Of a DNA stretch of 64,000 bases, positions 17,558-29,300 are shown in pieces. The translations under genes were made by a program, and so were the position numbers. The stretch is from an uncultured Clostridia bacterium (lineage in GTDB: Bacteria; Bacillota; Clostridia; UBA1381): contig CAKSIJ010000003.1 of assembly GCA_934462715.1 (NCBI GenBank), positions 62,001-126,000 on the forward strand, written 5' to 3'. Numbering within the stretch: position 1 is the first letter of the stretch; the number at the start of each line of letters is the position of its first letter. Below the pieces are notes generated by a model. That model was not told the origin of the DNA. It worked only from the letters and a program-made list of their open reading frames with translations, and made no database searches.

Positions 17558-18496
17558 TTACATATATCCGAGCTGTTTCAAAATGAAAATCCAAAGAAAA
17601 ACGGTTATTGTACACAAGGCTGTTCCGAACATTTGCAGCTGTGCGGCAAGGTTGTCATCTCCGCCCATCTGCTGTGCCATTGTGTAAGACGAAACCGCAA
17701 CGGGAGAAGCCGCAAGCGAAAGAAGTATTGACATTTCCGCATTACGGAAGCCCATAAGAACGGCTGCCCCGAGAATAAACACGGGAGCTACAATCAGCTT
17801 GCCGACAACTCCGATGGTTATGGGGCGGATGTTTCCCTTTACGGTTTTGAAGTCAATTGAGCCGCCGAGTGCAATTAAGGCAAGCGGCGTGGCAACCGAG
17901 GAAACCTCTTTTATTGTTTTCAGAATAACCGCAGGAAAGGTGAATCCGGAAAAAAGCACCGCAAAACCAAGAGCTGAGGCTATAATAAGCGGATTTGTCA
18001 CTATTCCTATAACAATATTGCGAAGATTCGGTTTTCCTCCTCTGAAAAGCTCGAGAGCAACAACCGCAAGAAAATTAAACAGCGGAATTATTACCGCAAC
18101 AAGTACGGCTGTTGTCCCCGATATGTCATTACTGAAAAGAGATGTGGAAAGCGGAATACCGAAAATAACAAAATTACTTCGAAATATTCCCTGAATCAGT
18201 ACACCTCTTTTTTTGTTGTCCTTTTCTATAAGCGGTACAATAATCAAAGATGCGATGAAAACCGCAAGAATTGCAAGCACCGAAAATACAATTAATTTCG
18301 GATTGAACACATCGGCAATTTCGGAATTATAGACATTATAAAAAATCAATGTCGGAAGAAACACCTTAAATACCGATTTATTAAGCTTTCTTAATGTTTC
18401 AAAATCAAATATCCCTATCGCTCTCAGAAAATATCCGAGAAGAAGCTCAAGAAATATAGGAAGAACCACGGTAAAAGAAAGTATCAGATTACTCAT
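17558..18496 (-). CDS. AEC family transporter (312 aa)
   Basis: An auxin-efflux-carrier type secondary transporter with about ten membrane helices along the whole length, starting LILSFTVVLPIFLELLLGYFLR. The family exports or imports organic acids such as malate; the substrate here cannot be told. AAAGGG precedes the ATG. It begins 17 nt after nagA ends and is probably co-transcribed with it. Confidence 0.87.
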   Translation of the reverse strand: MSNLILSFTVVLPIFLELLLGYFLRAIGIFDFETLRKLNKSVFKVFLPTLIFYNVYNSEIADVFNPKLIVFSVLAILAVFIASLIIVPLIEKDNKKRGVLIQGIFRSNFVIFGIPLSTSLFSNDISGTTAVLVAVIIPLFNFLAVVALELFRGGKPNLRNIVIGIVTNPLIIASALGFAVLFSGFTFPAVILKTIKEVSSVATPLALIALGGSIDFKTVKGNIRPITIGVVGKLIVAPVFILGAAVLMGFRNAEMSILLSLAASPVAVSSYTMAQQMGGDDNLAAQLQMFGTALCTITVFLWIFILKQLGYM

Positions 18497-18513
18497 TTAA
18501 AAAGACCCTTTCT

Positions 18514-19581
18514 TTATTCGGGTACGTTCCCGTTTATAATTACTTTGTCAAGACTTAAATCATCATTTACAATCAGTAAATCTGCGTCATATCCCGGGCT
18601 TATCAGACCTTTGTTTTCTTTCATCAGAACGGAGGGTGTTCGTGAAGCCATGTAAAAGGCATCGCCCTCGGGTATTCCGAATTCTGCGGCTTTTCTTACG
18701 CAGTCCATAAGAGTTGAGGTGCTTCCTGCGATTGCACCGTCAAGTGTTCTTGCAACTCCGTCTTTTACTCGTATTGTCTGACCGCCGAAATCGTATTCTC
18801 CGTCCGAAAGACAGGTTGCTCTCATGGAATCACTTATAAGAATCATTCTCTCTTTTCCGAAAAGCTTATAAATCATTCTGATAATGCAGGGGTGAATATG
18901 TATGCCGTCGCAGATTACCTGAACGTAAATATTTTTATCTATAGCCGCACCGATGGGACCGGGATTTCTATGATGTATCGGCGGCATGGCATTAAAGGTG
19001 TGAGTAAGACAGTTTGCTCCTGCTTTTATTGCCTTTATTGCGGTATCGTAATCGCAGTCGGTATGCCCCAAAGCAACCTCGCAGCCGCAGTTTGCAATAA
19101 ATTCCTCTCCGCCCGGAAGCTCCGGGGCTATTGTTACCATTTTTATGTTGCTGAGGGAATGAAATTCGTCTAAATTCGGATTTCTGATAAATTCGCTGTT
19201 TTGTGCACCCTTGTGTTTTTCGGAAATGTAAGGCCCTTCGAGGTGGTAACCCAAAAGATTTGTGCCTTTTGATTCGGGAATCGTATTAACTACGGAGCTT
19301 ATTGTGTCCATTCCCATTGTCATGGTCGTGGGAAGCCATGAGGTTGTACCTCTTTTTGCAAGCTCATAGGACATTTTTGCAATTGCTTCGCTGCCGTCCA
19401 TTGTATCAAAGCCGCATAAGCCGTGAGCGTGAATATCAAACAGTCCCGGATATACCTTTTTGCCTTGAACGTCAATGCCGTTTTCTTCTGTTTTTCCGAC
19501 AGACGCTATCTTTTTGTCCTCGATAATTATATCGGTTATTTCTCCGTTTACACGGCAATTTTTTAAAACTGACCTTTGCAT
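18514..19581 (-). CDS. nagA: N-acetylglucosamine-6-phosphate deacetylase (355 aa)
   Basis: NagA hydrolyses GlcNAc-6-P to glucosamine-6-P and acetate in amino-sugar recycling. It is an amidohydrolase-fold TIM barrel with the HxH metal motif GLFDIHAHG, LEGPYISEKHKGAQ, the histidine in LGHTDCDYD, THTFNAMPPIHHRNPG and the catalytic aspartate in ILISDSMRAT. Length is slightly short of the usual 375-390. The ATG at 19581 has AAGGA 7 nt upstream; the ATG at 19599 lacks a site. No nagB is in the window. The 60-nt gap upstream contains a CAGGCA/TGCCTG hairpin (19611-19630). Confidence 0.95.
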   Translation of the reverse strand: MQRSVLKNCRVNGEITDIIIEDKKIASVGKTEENGIDVQGKKVYPGLFDIHAHGLCGFDTMDGSEAIAKMSYELAKRGTTSWLPTTMTMGMDTISSVVNTIPESKGTNLLGYHLEGPYISEKHKGAQNSEFIRNPNLDEFHSLSNIKMVTIAPELPGGEEFIANCGCEVALGHTDCDYDTAIKAIKAGANCLTHTFNAMPPIHHRNPGPIGAAIDKNIYVQVICDGIHIHPCIIRMIYKLFGKERMILISDSMRATCLSDGEYDFGGQTIRVKDGVARTLDGAIAGSTSTLMDCVRKAAEFGIPEGDAFYMASRTPSVLMKENKGLISPGYDADLLIVNDDLSLDKVIINGNVPE

Positions 19582-19641
19582 AAATTTTCCTTCTTTCATA
19601 AAATACCGAACAGGCAGACATGAGTGCCTGCCTGAATTGTG

Positions 19642-20430
19642 TTAAAGTATAATAGGGTTATTCTTTACAATTTCGCCGACGCCGGCAAAAATATACTTCG
19701 GTCTGTACGGATAGCTCTGCAAGATTGACGGAGTGGTGACACCGGACAAAACAAGTGCCGTTTCGATTTCCGATTCTATTCCCGAAATAATATCGGTGTC
19801 CATTCTGTCGCCGACAATTACTGCGTCCTCAACGCTTACGCCGAGCATTTTAAGACCGGTTTTCATCATTAAAGGATTCGGCTTGCCGAGGTAATAAGCG
19901 TTTGCGCCGGTTGTAAGCTCAACAGGTGAAACCAAAGCGCGGCAGGCGGGCACGATTCCCTTTTCGGACGGACCGGTAAGGTCGGAATTTGTTCCTATAA
20001 GCTTTGCGCCCTTAAAAATCAGACCGACCGCTTTTTCTATGCTTGCATAGTTGTAGTTCTTTGTTTCGCCGATGATTACATAATCGGGGTTTACGTCATT
20101 CATTGTTATTCCGGCATTGTAGAGTGCGTTTATAAGTCCGGCTTCTCCGATTATATATGCCGTTGCGGTAGGGTTCTGACTTTTGATAAAAGCGGCTGTT
20201 GCCAGTGCGCTTGTATAAAAATGCTCCTCTCCCACATCAAGTCCCATTCGCAGAAGCTTTTGTCTTAATTCTCTTGGCGAACGTTCACTGGAGTTTGTCA
20301 GAAACAGAAAGCTTTTGTTTTCTGCCTGAAGCCAGTTTACAAATTCGGTTACTCCGGGTAATATATTGTTTCCGTGGTATATTACACCGTCCATATCGCA
20401 TATAAATCCTTTTTTGTCAAGTATTGACAT
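19642..20430 (-). CDS. NagD-like HAD-IIA sugar/nucleotide phosphatase (262 aa)
   Basis: HAD superfamily, class IIA. Motif I is FICDMDGVIYHG (residues 8-20), motif II FLTNSS, the cap domain is C2-type, and motif III/IV is GKPNPLMMK..VGDRMDTDI. Relatives hydrolyse UMP/GMP, p-nitrophenyl phosphate or glycerol phosphates. The ATG at 20430 follows AAGGG by 11 nt; earlier codons would extend the protein by 18 residues without family support. The neighbouring nagA makes an amino-sugar link attractive, as in the E. coli nag operon, but this is inference. Confidence 0.88.
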   Translation of the reverse strand: MSILDKKGFICDMDGVIYHGNNILPGVTEFVNWLQAENKSFLFLTNSSERSPRELRQKLLRMGLDVGEEHFYTSALATAAFIKSQNPTATAYIIGEAGLINALYNAGITMNDVNPDYVIIGETKNYNYASIEKAVGLIFKGAKLIGTNSDLTGPSEKGIVPACRALVSPVELTTGANAYYLGKPNPLMMKTGLKMLGVSVEDAVIVGDRMDTDIISGIESEIETALVLSGVTTPSILQSYPYRPKYIFAGVGEIVKNNPIIL

Positions 20431-20510
20431 ATCTTTCACATCCCTTTCCGTGCTGCGGCAAATAAATATTTTGACGTTTTGCACATTATAATTTTGTTTT
20501 TTTCTTTTGT

Positions 20511-21476
20511 TTATTTGTGATTTCTTGTAAGCTTTTCAAGCTCGTTATGGTCAAAGCTGTCTTTATATAAGCTGAAGCTTCCGGCGGCTTTGTTTTTGAA
20601 TTTTTTGTTTTCCTCCTCGGCTGCGGCTCTTGTGGTTATACCGCCTCTGTGCCAGCGTTCTATGATTTTATCCATGTACGGAAAGGACAGCTTGGAGGTG
20701 TTAAGCAGGCAGTATTCATATGCAAGCAGAATCATGTCCTCCGGAACCGACCAGGTATCGGTCCACTTTAAAATGTATTTTTCCTCCGCCTTGCTCAGAG
20801 GCCTGTCGGAAATACCGAGACCTTTTCTGAGGGAATGAAGCTTTTCGTTTTTGGATTCTTCGTTTGAAATATGCTCCAGAAGCTGTTCGGGAGAGGTTAA
20901 CCCCTGTTCATGCCACGCCACTGCGACCTTTTCTATATATTTGAGATTTTTTTTGCCCCTTGCAATGCAGTAATCGAGAATTATTAAAATTGCTTCGGAG
21001 GAATAACTAAGCTCATCGTAAATCCAGTAAAGCGTTTCAAGCTCCGACTGGGTGAGCGGCTTTGCCAGAAGCTCCTGCGCAAGCAGTACCAGCTCCTGCA
21101 AGCTTTGATCCGAGGAGATTTTTTGCGCAAGGTCGATCCCGGCACTATGTCTGCGCGAGGGAAGCTGCCCGGCAGTCTGCTGATTTACGGGAGCTTCCTC
21201 CATTAAGCTTACCGGTTTTCCGCAAAATTCTATTACGCCGCTGTCCTCAAGAATCATACCGGTGGTTTTCCAATAGGTGAAAGCCTGAAGAACATCGCTT
21301 TCAAGCAGATTCAAATCGGAAGCTATCGAGGTCATATCAACCTCCATGCCCTTGACCGCCAGGTTGAGCGCATAGAGATAAACCTTTAAAAAAGCTCCGT
21401 TGACATCTTTAAGGCAGTTTTCTATAAAATATGACGAAACAGGAATATATTCCTGGTTTATTACAAATCTCGGCAT
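20511..21476 (-). CDS. DnaD-domain protein, primosome-like (321 aa)
   Basis: DnaD family proteins remodel DNA and help load the replicative helicase in Firmicutes. The N-terminal third (1-90) is a winged-helix-like region. Two DnaD (DnaB_2-type) helical modules follow at about 130-200 and 215-300, each with the LSKAEEKYILKWTDTWSV / LTQSELETLYWIYDELSYS type pattern and a W at the end (AWHEQGLTSPEQL; RWHRGGITT). It heads the minus-strand run with nagD and nagA. No dnaC/dnaI-like loader follows, unlike the usual arrangement. Confidence 0.85.
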   Translation of the reverse strand: MPRFVINQEYIPVSSYFIENCLKDVNGAFLKVYLYALNLAVKGMEVDMTSIASDLNLLESDVLQAFTYWKTTGMILEDSGVIEFCGKPVSLMEEAPVNQQTAGQLPSRRHSAGIDLAQKISSDQSLQELVLLAQELLAKPLTQSELETLYWIYDELSYSSEAILIILDYCIARGKKNLKYIEKVAVAWHEQGLTSPEQLLEHISNEESKNEKLHSLRKGLGISDRPLSKAEEKYILKWTDTWSVPEDMILLAYEYCLLNTSKLSFPYMDKIIERWHRGGITTRAAAEEENKKFKNKAAGSFSLYKDSFDHNELEKLTRNHK

Positions 21477-21525
21477 TTAAAACAAGACCCTTTCCAAAAA
21501 ATAATAAGAAATTTCAAAAACCCTC

Positions 21526-21554
21526 TTGACATACACGCTGTTTTGTGATAACAT
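21526..21554 (+). promoter_or_regulatory. Sigma-A promoter of rpoBC
   Basis: TTGACA, a 17-nt spacer and TAACAT, giving a leader of nearly 200 nt before rpoB. In most bacteria rpoB is reached from the rplKAJL promoter; here it has a private one. The rest of the 21477-21757 gap shows no other clear signal. Confidence 0.75.
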
Positions 21555-21757
21555 GGTATATTGTATAATAGTAATAATATGGGTATTTTATCCTCTGTTG
21601 GACTTCTGCGGAATATTATAACACATTCCGGCGCAAAAATCAATAGGTTAAATGAAAAATTAACATGATTTTAACAGAAGAAGCTATACCGTATTTTACA
21701 GAACGATAACGGGTGTTTTTAAATATCCGCTGAAAATTCAGATGAGGTGATTAATGA

Positions 21758-24700
21758 ATGCTGCACGAGGTACAGTTAGGCAAGAATACCAGACTCAGTT
21801 ACTCAAAAATCAATGAGGTTCTCGAAATGCCGAATCTTATTGAGGTTCAGAAAAATTCCTACAAATGGTTCCTGGAGGAGGGACTTCACGAAGTATTTCA
21901 CGATATTTCTCCGATAACAGACCATTCGGGTCAGCTGATATTGGAATTTTTTGATTATAAGCTTGATTACAATCCGAAATATTCCGTTGAGGAATGTAAG
22001 GAAAGGGACGCAAAATATGCGGCTCCTTTAAGAGTCAGCGTAAGGCTTATCAATTCGGAAACGGGAGAAATAAAGGAACAGGAAATATTCATGGGCGATT
22101 TTCCGCTTATGACCGAGCAGGGTACGTTTATAATTAACGGCGCGGAGCGTGTAATTGTCAGCCAGTTGGTTCGTTCCCCCGGAATATACTATGATTTCAC
22201 AAGGGACAAGACCGGTAAAAAGCTGTATACGTCAACCGTAATCCCGTACAGAGGCGCATGGCTCGAATACGAAACAGATTCGCAGGACGTATTCTCGGTT
22301 CGTATAGACAGAACGAGAAAGGTTCCTATCACGGTTCTTATAAGAGCGATGGGGGTTGTTTCAAACTCACAGATTACAGAGCTTTTCGGAGAAGATCCGA
22401 GATTTACCGCAACCTTTGAAAAGGATCCGACAACAACAAGGGAGGAAGCATTGCTTGAAATATACAAGCGTTTAAGACCGGGCGAGCCGCTTAACGTGGA
22501 AAGTGCGGAATCTCTTATTACAAATATGTTCTTTGATCCGAAGCGTTACGATCTCGCAAGAGTCGGACGTTACAAATTTAATAAGAAGCTTTCTTTCTCA
22601 AAGAGAATAGTGGGAAAAACTCTTGCAGAGGACGTTGTATCTCCGCTTACCGGAGAGCTTCTCGCAAGCAAGGGCGACGGAGTGACGAGAGAACAGGCTT
22701 TCGCATTTGAAGATAACGGCGTTCACGAGGTTATGATTGTAACCGAGGAAGAGCCTGTTAAGGTATTCTCAAACAGAATGGTTCCGCTTGCAAAATTCGT
22801 TAATTTTGACGTATCGGACATTCATGCCGAAAAGGTTTATTATCCGGTACTCAAAGAAATCCTTGACGAATATACATCGGAAGCGGAAATAAGAGAGCAG
22901 ATTGAGTTGAGAATAGACGAGCTTAATCCGAAGCACATAACGATCGACGATATATTCTCATCTATCAACTATATATTAAACCTTGCCTATGACATCGGCT
23001 CTATAGACGATATAGACCACTTGGGCAACAGAAGATTAAGAAGCGTCGGAGAACTTTTGCAGAATCAGTTCAGAATCGGTCTTTCAAGAATGGAGAGAGT
23101 TGTCCGCGAAAGAATGACTATTCAGGATATGGAAATCATAACTCCTCAGACGCTTATAAACATAAGACCGATAATTGCAACAATAAATGAATTTTTCGGT
23201 TCTTCACAGCTGTCGCAGTTTATGGATCAGCCGAATCCGCTTGCGGAATTAAGACACAAGAGAAGAATTTCGGCACTCGGCCCCGGCGGTCTTTCAAGAG
23301 AGCGTGCAGGCTTTGAAGTGCGTGACGTTCACTACTCGCATTACGGACGTATGTGCCCGATAGAAACCCCTGAAGGCCCGAACATCGGTCTTATCACCTC
23401 TCTTGCAACCTTTGCAAGAATAAACGAATACGGCTTTATCGAAGCTCCGTACCGCAAGGTGGATAAAGAAACCGGAATTGTTACCGATGAAATCGTATAC
23501 ATGACCGCTGATGTGGAGGACGAATATATAATCGCACAGGCAAACGAGCCGCTGGACGATGAGGGTCACTTCCTCGATAAGCGTGTATCGGCACGTTACC
23601 TTGATGAAATACTTGAAGTTCCGCCTTCAAGAATCGACTATATGGACGTATCGCCCAGACAGCTCGTTTCGGTTGTAACGGCTTGTATTCCGTTCCTGGA
23701 AAACGATGACGCTAACCGTGCGCTGATGGGATCCAACATGCAGTGTCAGGCAGTTCCGCTTCTGACTACCGATTCGCCTATCGTGGGTACCGGTATGGAA
23801 TATAAGGTTGCAAGAGATTCCGGTTCTGCCGTTCTTGCAAGAGAGGACGGTATCGTTGAAAAGGTATCGGCTGACGAAATTGTTATAAAGGGCTTGCAGT
23901 CGGGTACAAGACATAAGCACAAGCTTATTAAGTTTGCACGTTCAAACCAGTCGACCTGCATAAATCAGCATCCTATTGTAGCTCCCGGAGAAAAGGTTAT
24001 GAGGGGAGATATAATTGCGGACGGCCCGGCAATGGATAACGGAGAACTGGCGCTCGGAAAGAACATTCTCATAGGCTTTATGACATGGGAGGGTTACAAC
24101 TACGAGGACGCTGTTCTGATCAGCGAAGAACTTGTTAAGCATGATGTGTTTACATCAATTCATATAGAAGAATACGAATGTGAATCCAGAGATACAAAGC
24201 TCGGACCGGAGGAAATCACAAGAGATATTCCGAACGTCGGAGAAGAAGCTTTAAAGGATCTGGACGAAACAGGTATTGTAAGAATAGGTGCGGAGGTTCA
24301 TGCCGGAGATATTCTTGTCGGCAAGGTAACGCCTAAGGGCGAAACAGAGCTTACCGCAGAGGAAAGACTGCTCCGTGCCATATTCGGAGAAAAGGCAAGA
24401 GAGGTAAGAGATACCTCGCTCAGAGTTCCTCACGGAGAAAACGGTATCATAGTTGACGTTAAAATATTCACCAGAGAAAACGGCGATGAAATTCCTGCCG
24501 GAGTTAATCAGGTTGTTCGCTGCTATATCGCTCAGAAGCGTAAGATTTCTGTCGGCGATAAGATGGCGGGACGTCATGGTAACAAGGGTGTCGTTTCAAG
24601 AGTATTGCCGCAGGAGGATATGCCGTTCCTTGAAGACGGTACACCGCTGCAAATCGTGCTGAATCCTTTGGGTGTGCCGTCACGTATGAACATAGGACAG

Positions 24701-25573
24701 GTGCTTGAAATGCATTTGGGCTACGCTTACAGAGCGCTTAGCCTGAAAACAAGACAGGAGCTTGAATCGATGACTGCCGACGAAGCGTACAAGAAGGTTA
24801 TTCTGGACGCTAAAGAAAAGCTGCCCGAGGGCAAATTCCTGAAAATTGCCACACCGGTATTTGACGGCGCAAGAGATGAGGATCTTTTGGAAGCTTTCGA
24901 TCTTGCAGGTCTTGACAGATCCTTTAAGTCAACAGTATATGACGGAAGAACCGGAGATAAGTTTGACAATCAGGTTACGGTCGGAATAATGTACTATCTG
25001 AAGCTCGACCACTTGGTTGACGATAAGATTCACGCTCGTTCGATAGGACCGTACTCACTTGTTACACAGCAGCCTCTTGGAGGTAAAGCACAGTTCGGCG
25101 GACAGCGTTTCGGAGAAATGGAAGTTTGGGCGCTTGAAGCTTACGGCGCAGCATATACATTGCAGGAAATCTTAACGGTTAAGTCGGACGATATTGTCGG
25201 ACGTGTTAAGACATATGAAGCTATTGTTAAGGGTGAAAATGTTCCGAAGTCAAGAATCCCGGCGTCATTTAAGGTGCTTGTTAAGGAGCTTCAGTCGCTT
25301 GCTCTGGATATTAAGATCTTAGACGGAGACGGAAATCCGATTGACATTGACGCAATAGACGATGATGATGACGACAGAACAGAATCACAGGAAATGGACG
25401 CACAGGCTGTTGTCAATGAAGATGAAATTGCTGAGGATATGATAATCGACAGCGAAGACGATATGTGGAACGGCGAGGATTCCGATGATTCGGACGGCTT
25501 TGACGATTATTCCGACGGCGATGATATTATCGACGATAACGGCAGCGACATAATCACAGAGTATGACATTTAA
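21758..25573 (+). CDS. rpoB: DNA-directed RNA polymerase beta subunit (1271 aa)
   Basis: The beta subunit of RNA polymerase. Family landmarks include the rifampicin-binding region ([27 protein letters not shown]-like [16 protein letters not shown]), [19 protein letters not shown] motif ([15 protein letters not shown]) and [24 protein letters not shown] lies 7 nt before the ATG at 21758; an ATG 4 nt earlier is out of frame. The final 80 residues are unusually acidic (about 1190-1271, rich in D and E, with few basic residues). It is followed by rpoC at a 47-nt gap, but not preceded by rplL. Confidence 0.98.
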   Translation: MLHEVQLGKNTRLSYSKINEVLEMPNLIEVQKNSYKWFLEEGLHEVFHDISPITDHSGQLILEFFDYKLDYNPKYSVEECKERDAKYAAPLRVSVRLINSETGEIKEQEIFMGDFPLMTEQGTFIINGAERVIVSQLVRSPGIYYDFTRDKTGKKLYTSTVIPYRGAWLEYETDSQDVFSVRIDRTRKVPITVLIRAMGVVSNSQITELFGEDPRFTATFEKDPTTTREEALLEIYKRLRPGEPLNVESAESLITNMFFDPKRYDLARVGRYKFNKKLSFSKRIVGKTLAEDVVSPLTGELLASKGDGVTREQAFAFEDNGVHEVMIVTEEEPVKVFSNRMVPLAKFVNFDVSDIHAEKVYYPVLKEILDEYTSEAEIREQIELRIDELNPKHITIDDIFSSINYILNLAYDIGSIDDIDHLGNRRLRSVGELLQNQFRIGLSRMERVVRERMTIQDMEIITPQTLINIRPIIATINEFFGSSQLSQFMDQPNPLAELRHKRRISALGPGGLSRERAGFEVRDVHYSHYGRMCPIETPEGPNIGLITSLATFARINEYGFIEAPYRKVDKETGIVTDEIVYMTADVEDEYIIAQANEPLDDEGHFLDKRVSARYLDEILEVPPSRIDYMDVSPRQLVSVVTACIPFLENDDANRALMGSNMQCQAVPLLTTDSPIVGTGMEYKVARDSGSAVLAREDGIVEKVSADEIVIKGLQSGTRHKHKLIKFARSNQSTCINQHPIVAPGEKVMRGDIIADGPAMDNGELALGKNILIGFMTWEGYNYEDAVLISEELVKHDVFTSIHIEEYECESRDTKLGPEEITRDIPNVGEEALKDLDETGIVRIGAEVHAGDILVGKVTPKGETELTAEERLLRAIFGEKAREVRDTSLRVPHGENGIIVDVKIFTRENGDEIPAGVNQVVRCYIAQKRKISVGDKMAGRHGNKGVVSRVLPQEDMPFLEDGTPLQIVLNPLGVPSRMNIGQVLEMHLGYAYRALSLKTRQELESMTADEAYKKVILDAKEKLPEGKFLKIATPVFDGARDEDLLEAFDLAGLDRSFKSTVYDGRTGDKFDNQVTVGIMYYLKLDHLVDDKIHARSIGPYSLVTQQPLGGKAQFGGQRFGEMEVWALEAYGAAYTLQEILTVKSDDIVGRVKTYEAIVKGENVPKSRIPASFKVLVKELQSLALDIKILDGDGNPIDIDAIDDDDDDRTESQEMDAQAVVNEDEIAEDMIIDSEDDMWNGEDSDDSDGFDDYSDGDDIIDDNGSDIITEYDI

Positions 25574-25620
25574 ACCGGAAAAGGCACACAAAATCCTTTT
25601 ATATACTGGAGGTTTTAATT

Positions 25621-28600
25621 TTGAATTTTGAAAATAGCTTTGAAGCAATAAAAATAGGGTTGGCTTCCCCTGAAACAATCAGAGGCTGGTCGCACGGTGA
25701 GGTAAAAAAGCCGGAAACGATTAATTACCGTACTTTAAAGCCGGAACGTGATGGTCTTTACTGCGAAAGAATTTTCGGACCGACAAAGGACTGGGAATGT
25801 CACTGCGGTAAATATAAAAAGATTAGACATAAGGGAATAGTCTGCGAACGCTGCGGAGTTGAGATTACAAAGTCTAAGGTAAGACGTGAGAGAATGGGTC
25901 ATATAGAGCTTGCTACTCCCGTATCTCATATATGGTATTTCAAAGGCGTTCCGTCGGCTATGGGGCTTATCCTCGATATTTCGCCCAGACATCTTGAAAA
26001 GGTTTTATATTTTGCTTCATATATTGTAACCGATACGGGAAGCACTAACTTGCTTGAAAACCAGATTATGTCCGAAAAGGAATACCGCGAAGCGTATGAA
26101 AAGTACGGCGACAAGTTTAAGGCCGGAATGGGTGCGGAAGCAATTCTTGAACTGCTGAAAAAAATCGACCTTGAAAAGCTTTCTGCTGACCTCAAGGAGG
26201 AGCTTGAAAGCGCACAGGGGCAGAAAAAGGCAAGAATAATCAAGAGATTGGAAATCGTAGAAGCGTTCAGACTTTCCGGAAATCGTCCGGAATGGATGGT
26301 TCTTACCGTTGTTCCTGTTATTCCGCCCGATCTTCGTCCTATGGTTCAGCTGGATGGCGGAAGATTCGCAACAAGTGATTTGAACGATTTGTACAGACGT
26401 GTTATAAACAGAAATAACAGACTTAACAGACTTCTTGAGCTGAACGCTCCGGATCTGATTATCAGAAACGAAAAGAGAATGCTGCAGGAGGCTGTTGACG
26501 CTTTGATAAACAACGGCAGACGCGGAAGAACCGTTACCGGCCCGGGAAACAGAGCTTTGAAATCTTTGTCAGACTTGCTCAAGGGTAAGCAGGGACGATT
26601 CAGACAGAACCTTTTGGGTAAGCGTGTTGACTACTCGGGACGTTCGGTTATCGTTGTAGGCCCGGAAATGAAAATTTATCAGTGCGGTCTGCCTAAGGAA
26701 ATGGCAATCGAGCTGTTTAAACCTTTTGTTATGAGAGAGCTTGTATCGAGAGGTATTGCTCCGAACATCAAGAGCGCAAAGAGAATGGTTGAAAGAGTTA
26801 AGCCGGAGGTTTGGGAGGTTCTTGAAGATGTAATCAAGGAACATCCGGTACTTCTGAACCGTGCGCCTACGCTTCACAGACTGGGTATTCAGGCGTTCGA
26901 GCCGAAGCTTGTAGAAGGACGTGCATTGAAGCTTCACCCGCTGGTATGTACCGCATACAATGCCGACTTTGACGGCGACCAGATGGCCATTCACGTTCCG
27001 CTTTCGCCCGAAGCACAGGCTGAAGCAAGATTTTTGATGCTTTCTGCAAACAACCTGTTAAAGCCGCAGGACGGCGCACCTGTTACCGTTCCTACACAGG
27101 ATATGATTTTGGGTAGTTACTACCTGACAATTATCAAGGACGATGAAATGGGCGGTAAGGATTATCCCGGAACAGACAAAGAAAACTGGCAGCCGCATAC
27201 CTATATGAGCCCTGAGGAGGTTATGCTTGCATACGATAACAAGATGCTCGGTCTGCATACTCCGATTAAGGTTTATATCTCAAAGGATATAAGAGGGGAA
27301 CACTACGAAAAGGCTGTTGACGCTACGGTCGGCAGACTTATATTCAACGAAAACATTCCTCAGAATTTGGGATTCGTAGACAGAAAGAATCCGGAAACGG
27401 TATGCGATCTTGAAATAAGCGAGATAGTTAAGAAAAAGCAGCTCGGTAAAATTATCGACAGATGTATCCATGTTCACGGAACAAGCAAGACTGCCGAAAT
27501 GCTCGACCTTATCAAGGCAACCGGTTACAAGTATTCGACAAGAGGTGCGATTACCGTTTCCGTTTCGGATATCGTAATTTCCGATAACAAAGCAAAGCTT
27601 TTGGAAGAAGCTCAGAAGCAGATAGACGATATAGTTAAGAAGTTCAGACGAGGTCTTTTGACAAACGAGGAAAGATATAACGAGGTTATCAAAATCTGGG
27701 GTGCTACCACAGATAAGGTTACCGAGGACATGATGGAGCATATGGATCAGTTCAATCCTATCTACATGATGGCGGATTCGGGAGCGAGAGGTAGCGTTAA
27801 CCAGATCAGACAGCTTGCCGGTATGCGTGGTCTTATGGCAGATACGCAGGGACGTGCGGTTGAAATTCCTATCAGAGCTAACTTCCGTGAGGGTCTTAAC
27901 GTTTTGGAATACTTCATTTCATCTCACGGTGCGAGAAAGGGTCTTACCGATACCGCACTCAGAACAGCTGACTCGGGTTATCTGACACGTCGTTTGGTTG
28001 ACGTTTCGCAGGACGTTATAGTCCGTGAAAACGATTGTGGCGATACAGAGGGTCAGTGGGTAACTGCCATCACGGAAAACGGCAAGGAAGTAATCGAGCC
28101 GCTTCGTGACAGAATTATCGGACGTATTCTTATGACAGATGTTACAGATCCGACAACCGGAGAGGTTATCGCAAAGGCTGACGATAATATTCTTATTGAT
28201 GACAGAACCGCAGACAAGATTGTTACAAGCGGTGTTGAAAAGGTTCATATCAGAAGCGTTCTGAACTGTAAGTCTAAGGTCGGAGTATGCTCTAAGTGCT
28301 ACGGTGCTAACCTTGCAACCGGCGGTATTGTAAATATCGGTGAAGCTGTCGGAATCATAGCCGCACAGTCAATCGGTGAGCCGGGTACACAGCTTACGAT
28401 GAGAACCTTCCACACCGGCGGCGTCGCAGGCGGTGCGGACGTTACGCAGGGTCTTCCCCGTGTCGAGGAATTGTTTGAAGCAAGACGTCCTAAGGGTCTT
28501 GCAATAATCTCCGAGATTGCCGGAAGAGTAACCCTTAACACGGCAAATAACCGTAAGCGTGAAATCATAGTATCGGACGATGAGAACGGTGACGCAAGAA

Positions 28601-29193
28601 CATATGTAATTCCTTACGATTCAACCATCAAAGTTGCGGACGGAGAAATTGTTGCAAAGGGTCAGCCGTTAACTCACGGTTCAATTTACCCGAACGATAT
28701 ACTGAGAATCAACGGTCCTCAGGCAGTACAGAGCTACATCACCTGTGAGGTACAAAAGACATACCGTATGCAGGGTGTTGACATCAACGATAAGCACGTT
28801 GAGGTTATCACAAGACAGATGCTCAGAAAGGTAAGAGTTGAATCTGCCGGAGATACCGATTTGTTAATCGGTTCATTGGTTGATATTTTCGAACTTGAGG
28901 ACGCAAACCGTAAGCTTGATGAAAACGGCGGCGGTGAACACGCAACATATACACCGGTACTGCTCGGTATCACAAAGGCTTCGCTTGCTACGGATTCGTT
29001 CCTTTCAGCTGCATCGTTCCAGGAAACAACAAAGGTTCTTACGGACGCAGCTATTAAGGGTAAGGTTGATCCGCTGCTCGGCTTGAAAGAAAACGTAATT
29101 ATCGGTAAGCTTATTCCTGCCGGAACGGGTATGCCGCTTTACAAGGACGTAAATATAACGATAGACGGATATGAAATTGAGGATCCGCAATAA
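25621..29193 (+). CDS. rpoC: DNA-directed RNA polymerase beta' subunit (1190 aa)
   Basis: The catalytic beta' subunit. The N-terminal zinc site [15 protein letters not shown] is near residues 60-80. The Mg-binding [10 protein letters not shown] is at about 447-456, and the second zinc site [19 protein letters not shown] cluster ([13 protein letters not shown]) is near 885. A TTG start at 25621 is chosen, with GGAGG 8 nt upstream. The typical Firmicute length lacks the large proteobacterial insertion. It is followed by a terminator and ung, not by rpsL-rpsG-fusA as in most Clostridia. Confidence 0.98.
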   Translation: MNFENSFEAIKIGLASPETIRGWSHGEVKKPETINYRTLKPERDGLYCERIFGPTKDWECHCGKYKKIRHKGIVCERCGVEITKSKVRRERMGHIELATPVSHIWYFKGVPSAMGLILDISPRHLEKVLYFASYIVTDTGSTNLLENQIMSEKEYREAYEKYGDKFKAGMGAEAILELLKKIDLEKLSADLKEELESAQGQKKARIIKRLEIVEAFRLSGNRPEWMVLTVVPVIPPDLRPMVQLDGGRFATSDLNDLYRRVINRNNRLNRLLELNAPDLIIRNEKRMLQEAVDALINNGRRGRTVTGPGNRALKSLSDLLKGKQGRFRQNLLGKRVDYSGRSVIVVGPEMKIYQCGLPKEMAIELFKPFVMRELVSRGIAPNIKSAKRMVERVKPEVWEVLEDVIKEHPVLLNRAPTLHRLGIQAFEPKLVEGRALKLHPLVCTAYNADFDGDQMAIHVPLSPEAQAEARFLMLSANNLLKPQDGAPVTVPTQDMILGSYYLTIIKDDEMGGKDYPGTDKENWQPHTYMSPEEVMLAYDNKMLGLHTPIKVYISKDIRGEHYEKAVDATVGRLIFNENIPQNLGFVDRKNPETVCDLEISEIVKKKQLGKIIDRCIHVHGTSKTAEMLDLIKATGYKYSTRGAITVSVSDIVISDNKAKLLEEAQKQIDDIVKKFRRGLLTNEERYNEVIKIWGATTDKVTEDMMEHMDQFNPIYMMADSGARGSVNQIRQLAGMRGLMADTQGRAVEIPIRANFREGLNVLEYFISSHGARKGLTDTALRTADSGYLTRRLVDVSQDVIVRENDCGDTEGQWVTAITENGKEVIEPLRDRIIGRILMTDVTDPTTGEVIAKADDNILIDDRTADKIVTSGVEKVHIRSVLNCKSKVGVCSKCYGANLATGGIVNIGEAVGIIAAQSIGEPGTQLTMRTFHTGGVAGGADVTQGLPRVEELFEARRPKGLAIISEIAGRVTLNTANNRKREIIVSDDENGDARTYVIPYDSTIKVADGEIVAKGQPLTHGSIYPNDILRINGPQAVQSYITCEVQKTYRMQGVDINDKHVEVITRQMLRKVRVESAGDTDLLIGSLVDIFELEDANRKLDENGGGEHATYTPVLLGITKASLATDSFLSAASFQETTKVLTDAAIKGKVDPLLGLKENVIIGKLIPAGTGMPLYKDVNITIDGYEIEDPQ

Positions 29194-29237
29194 TACTTGC
29201 GGAGAATTTATATACCGTTATCAGATGAACATTAATA

Positions 29238-29276
29238 AAAAAACAGGGCTGTCGTTTATTTCGGCAGCCTTGTTTT
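29238..29276 (+). terminator. Terminator after rpoC
   Basis: AAACAGGGCTGTCG pairs with CGGCAGCCTTGTTT across a short loop (one mismatch, G-U allowed), followed by TTTT. Confidence 0.75.
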
Positions 29277-29300
29277 AAAAAAAGAAAAGGACGGGTATCT

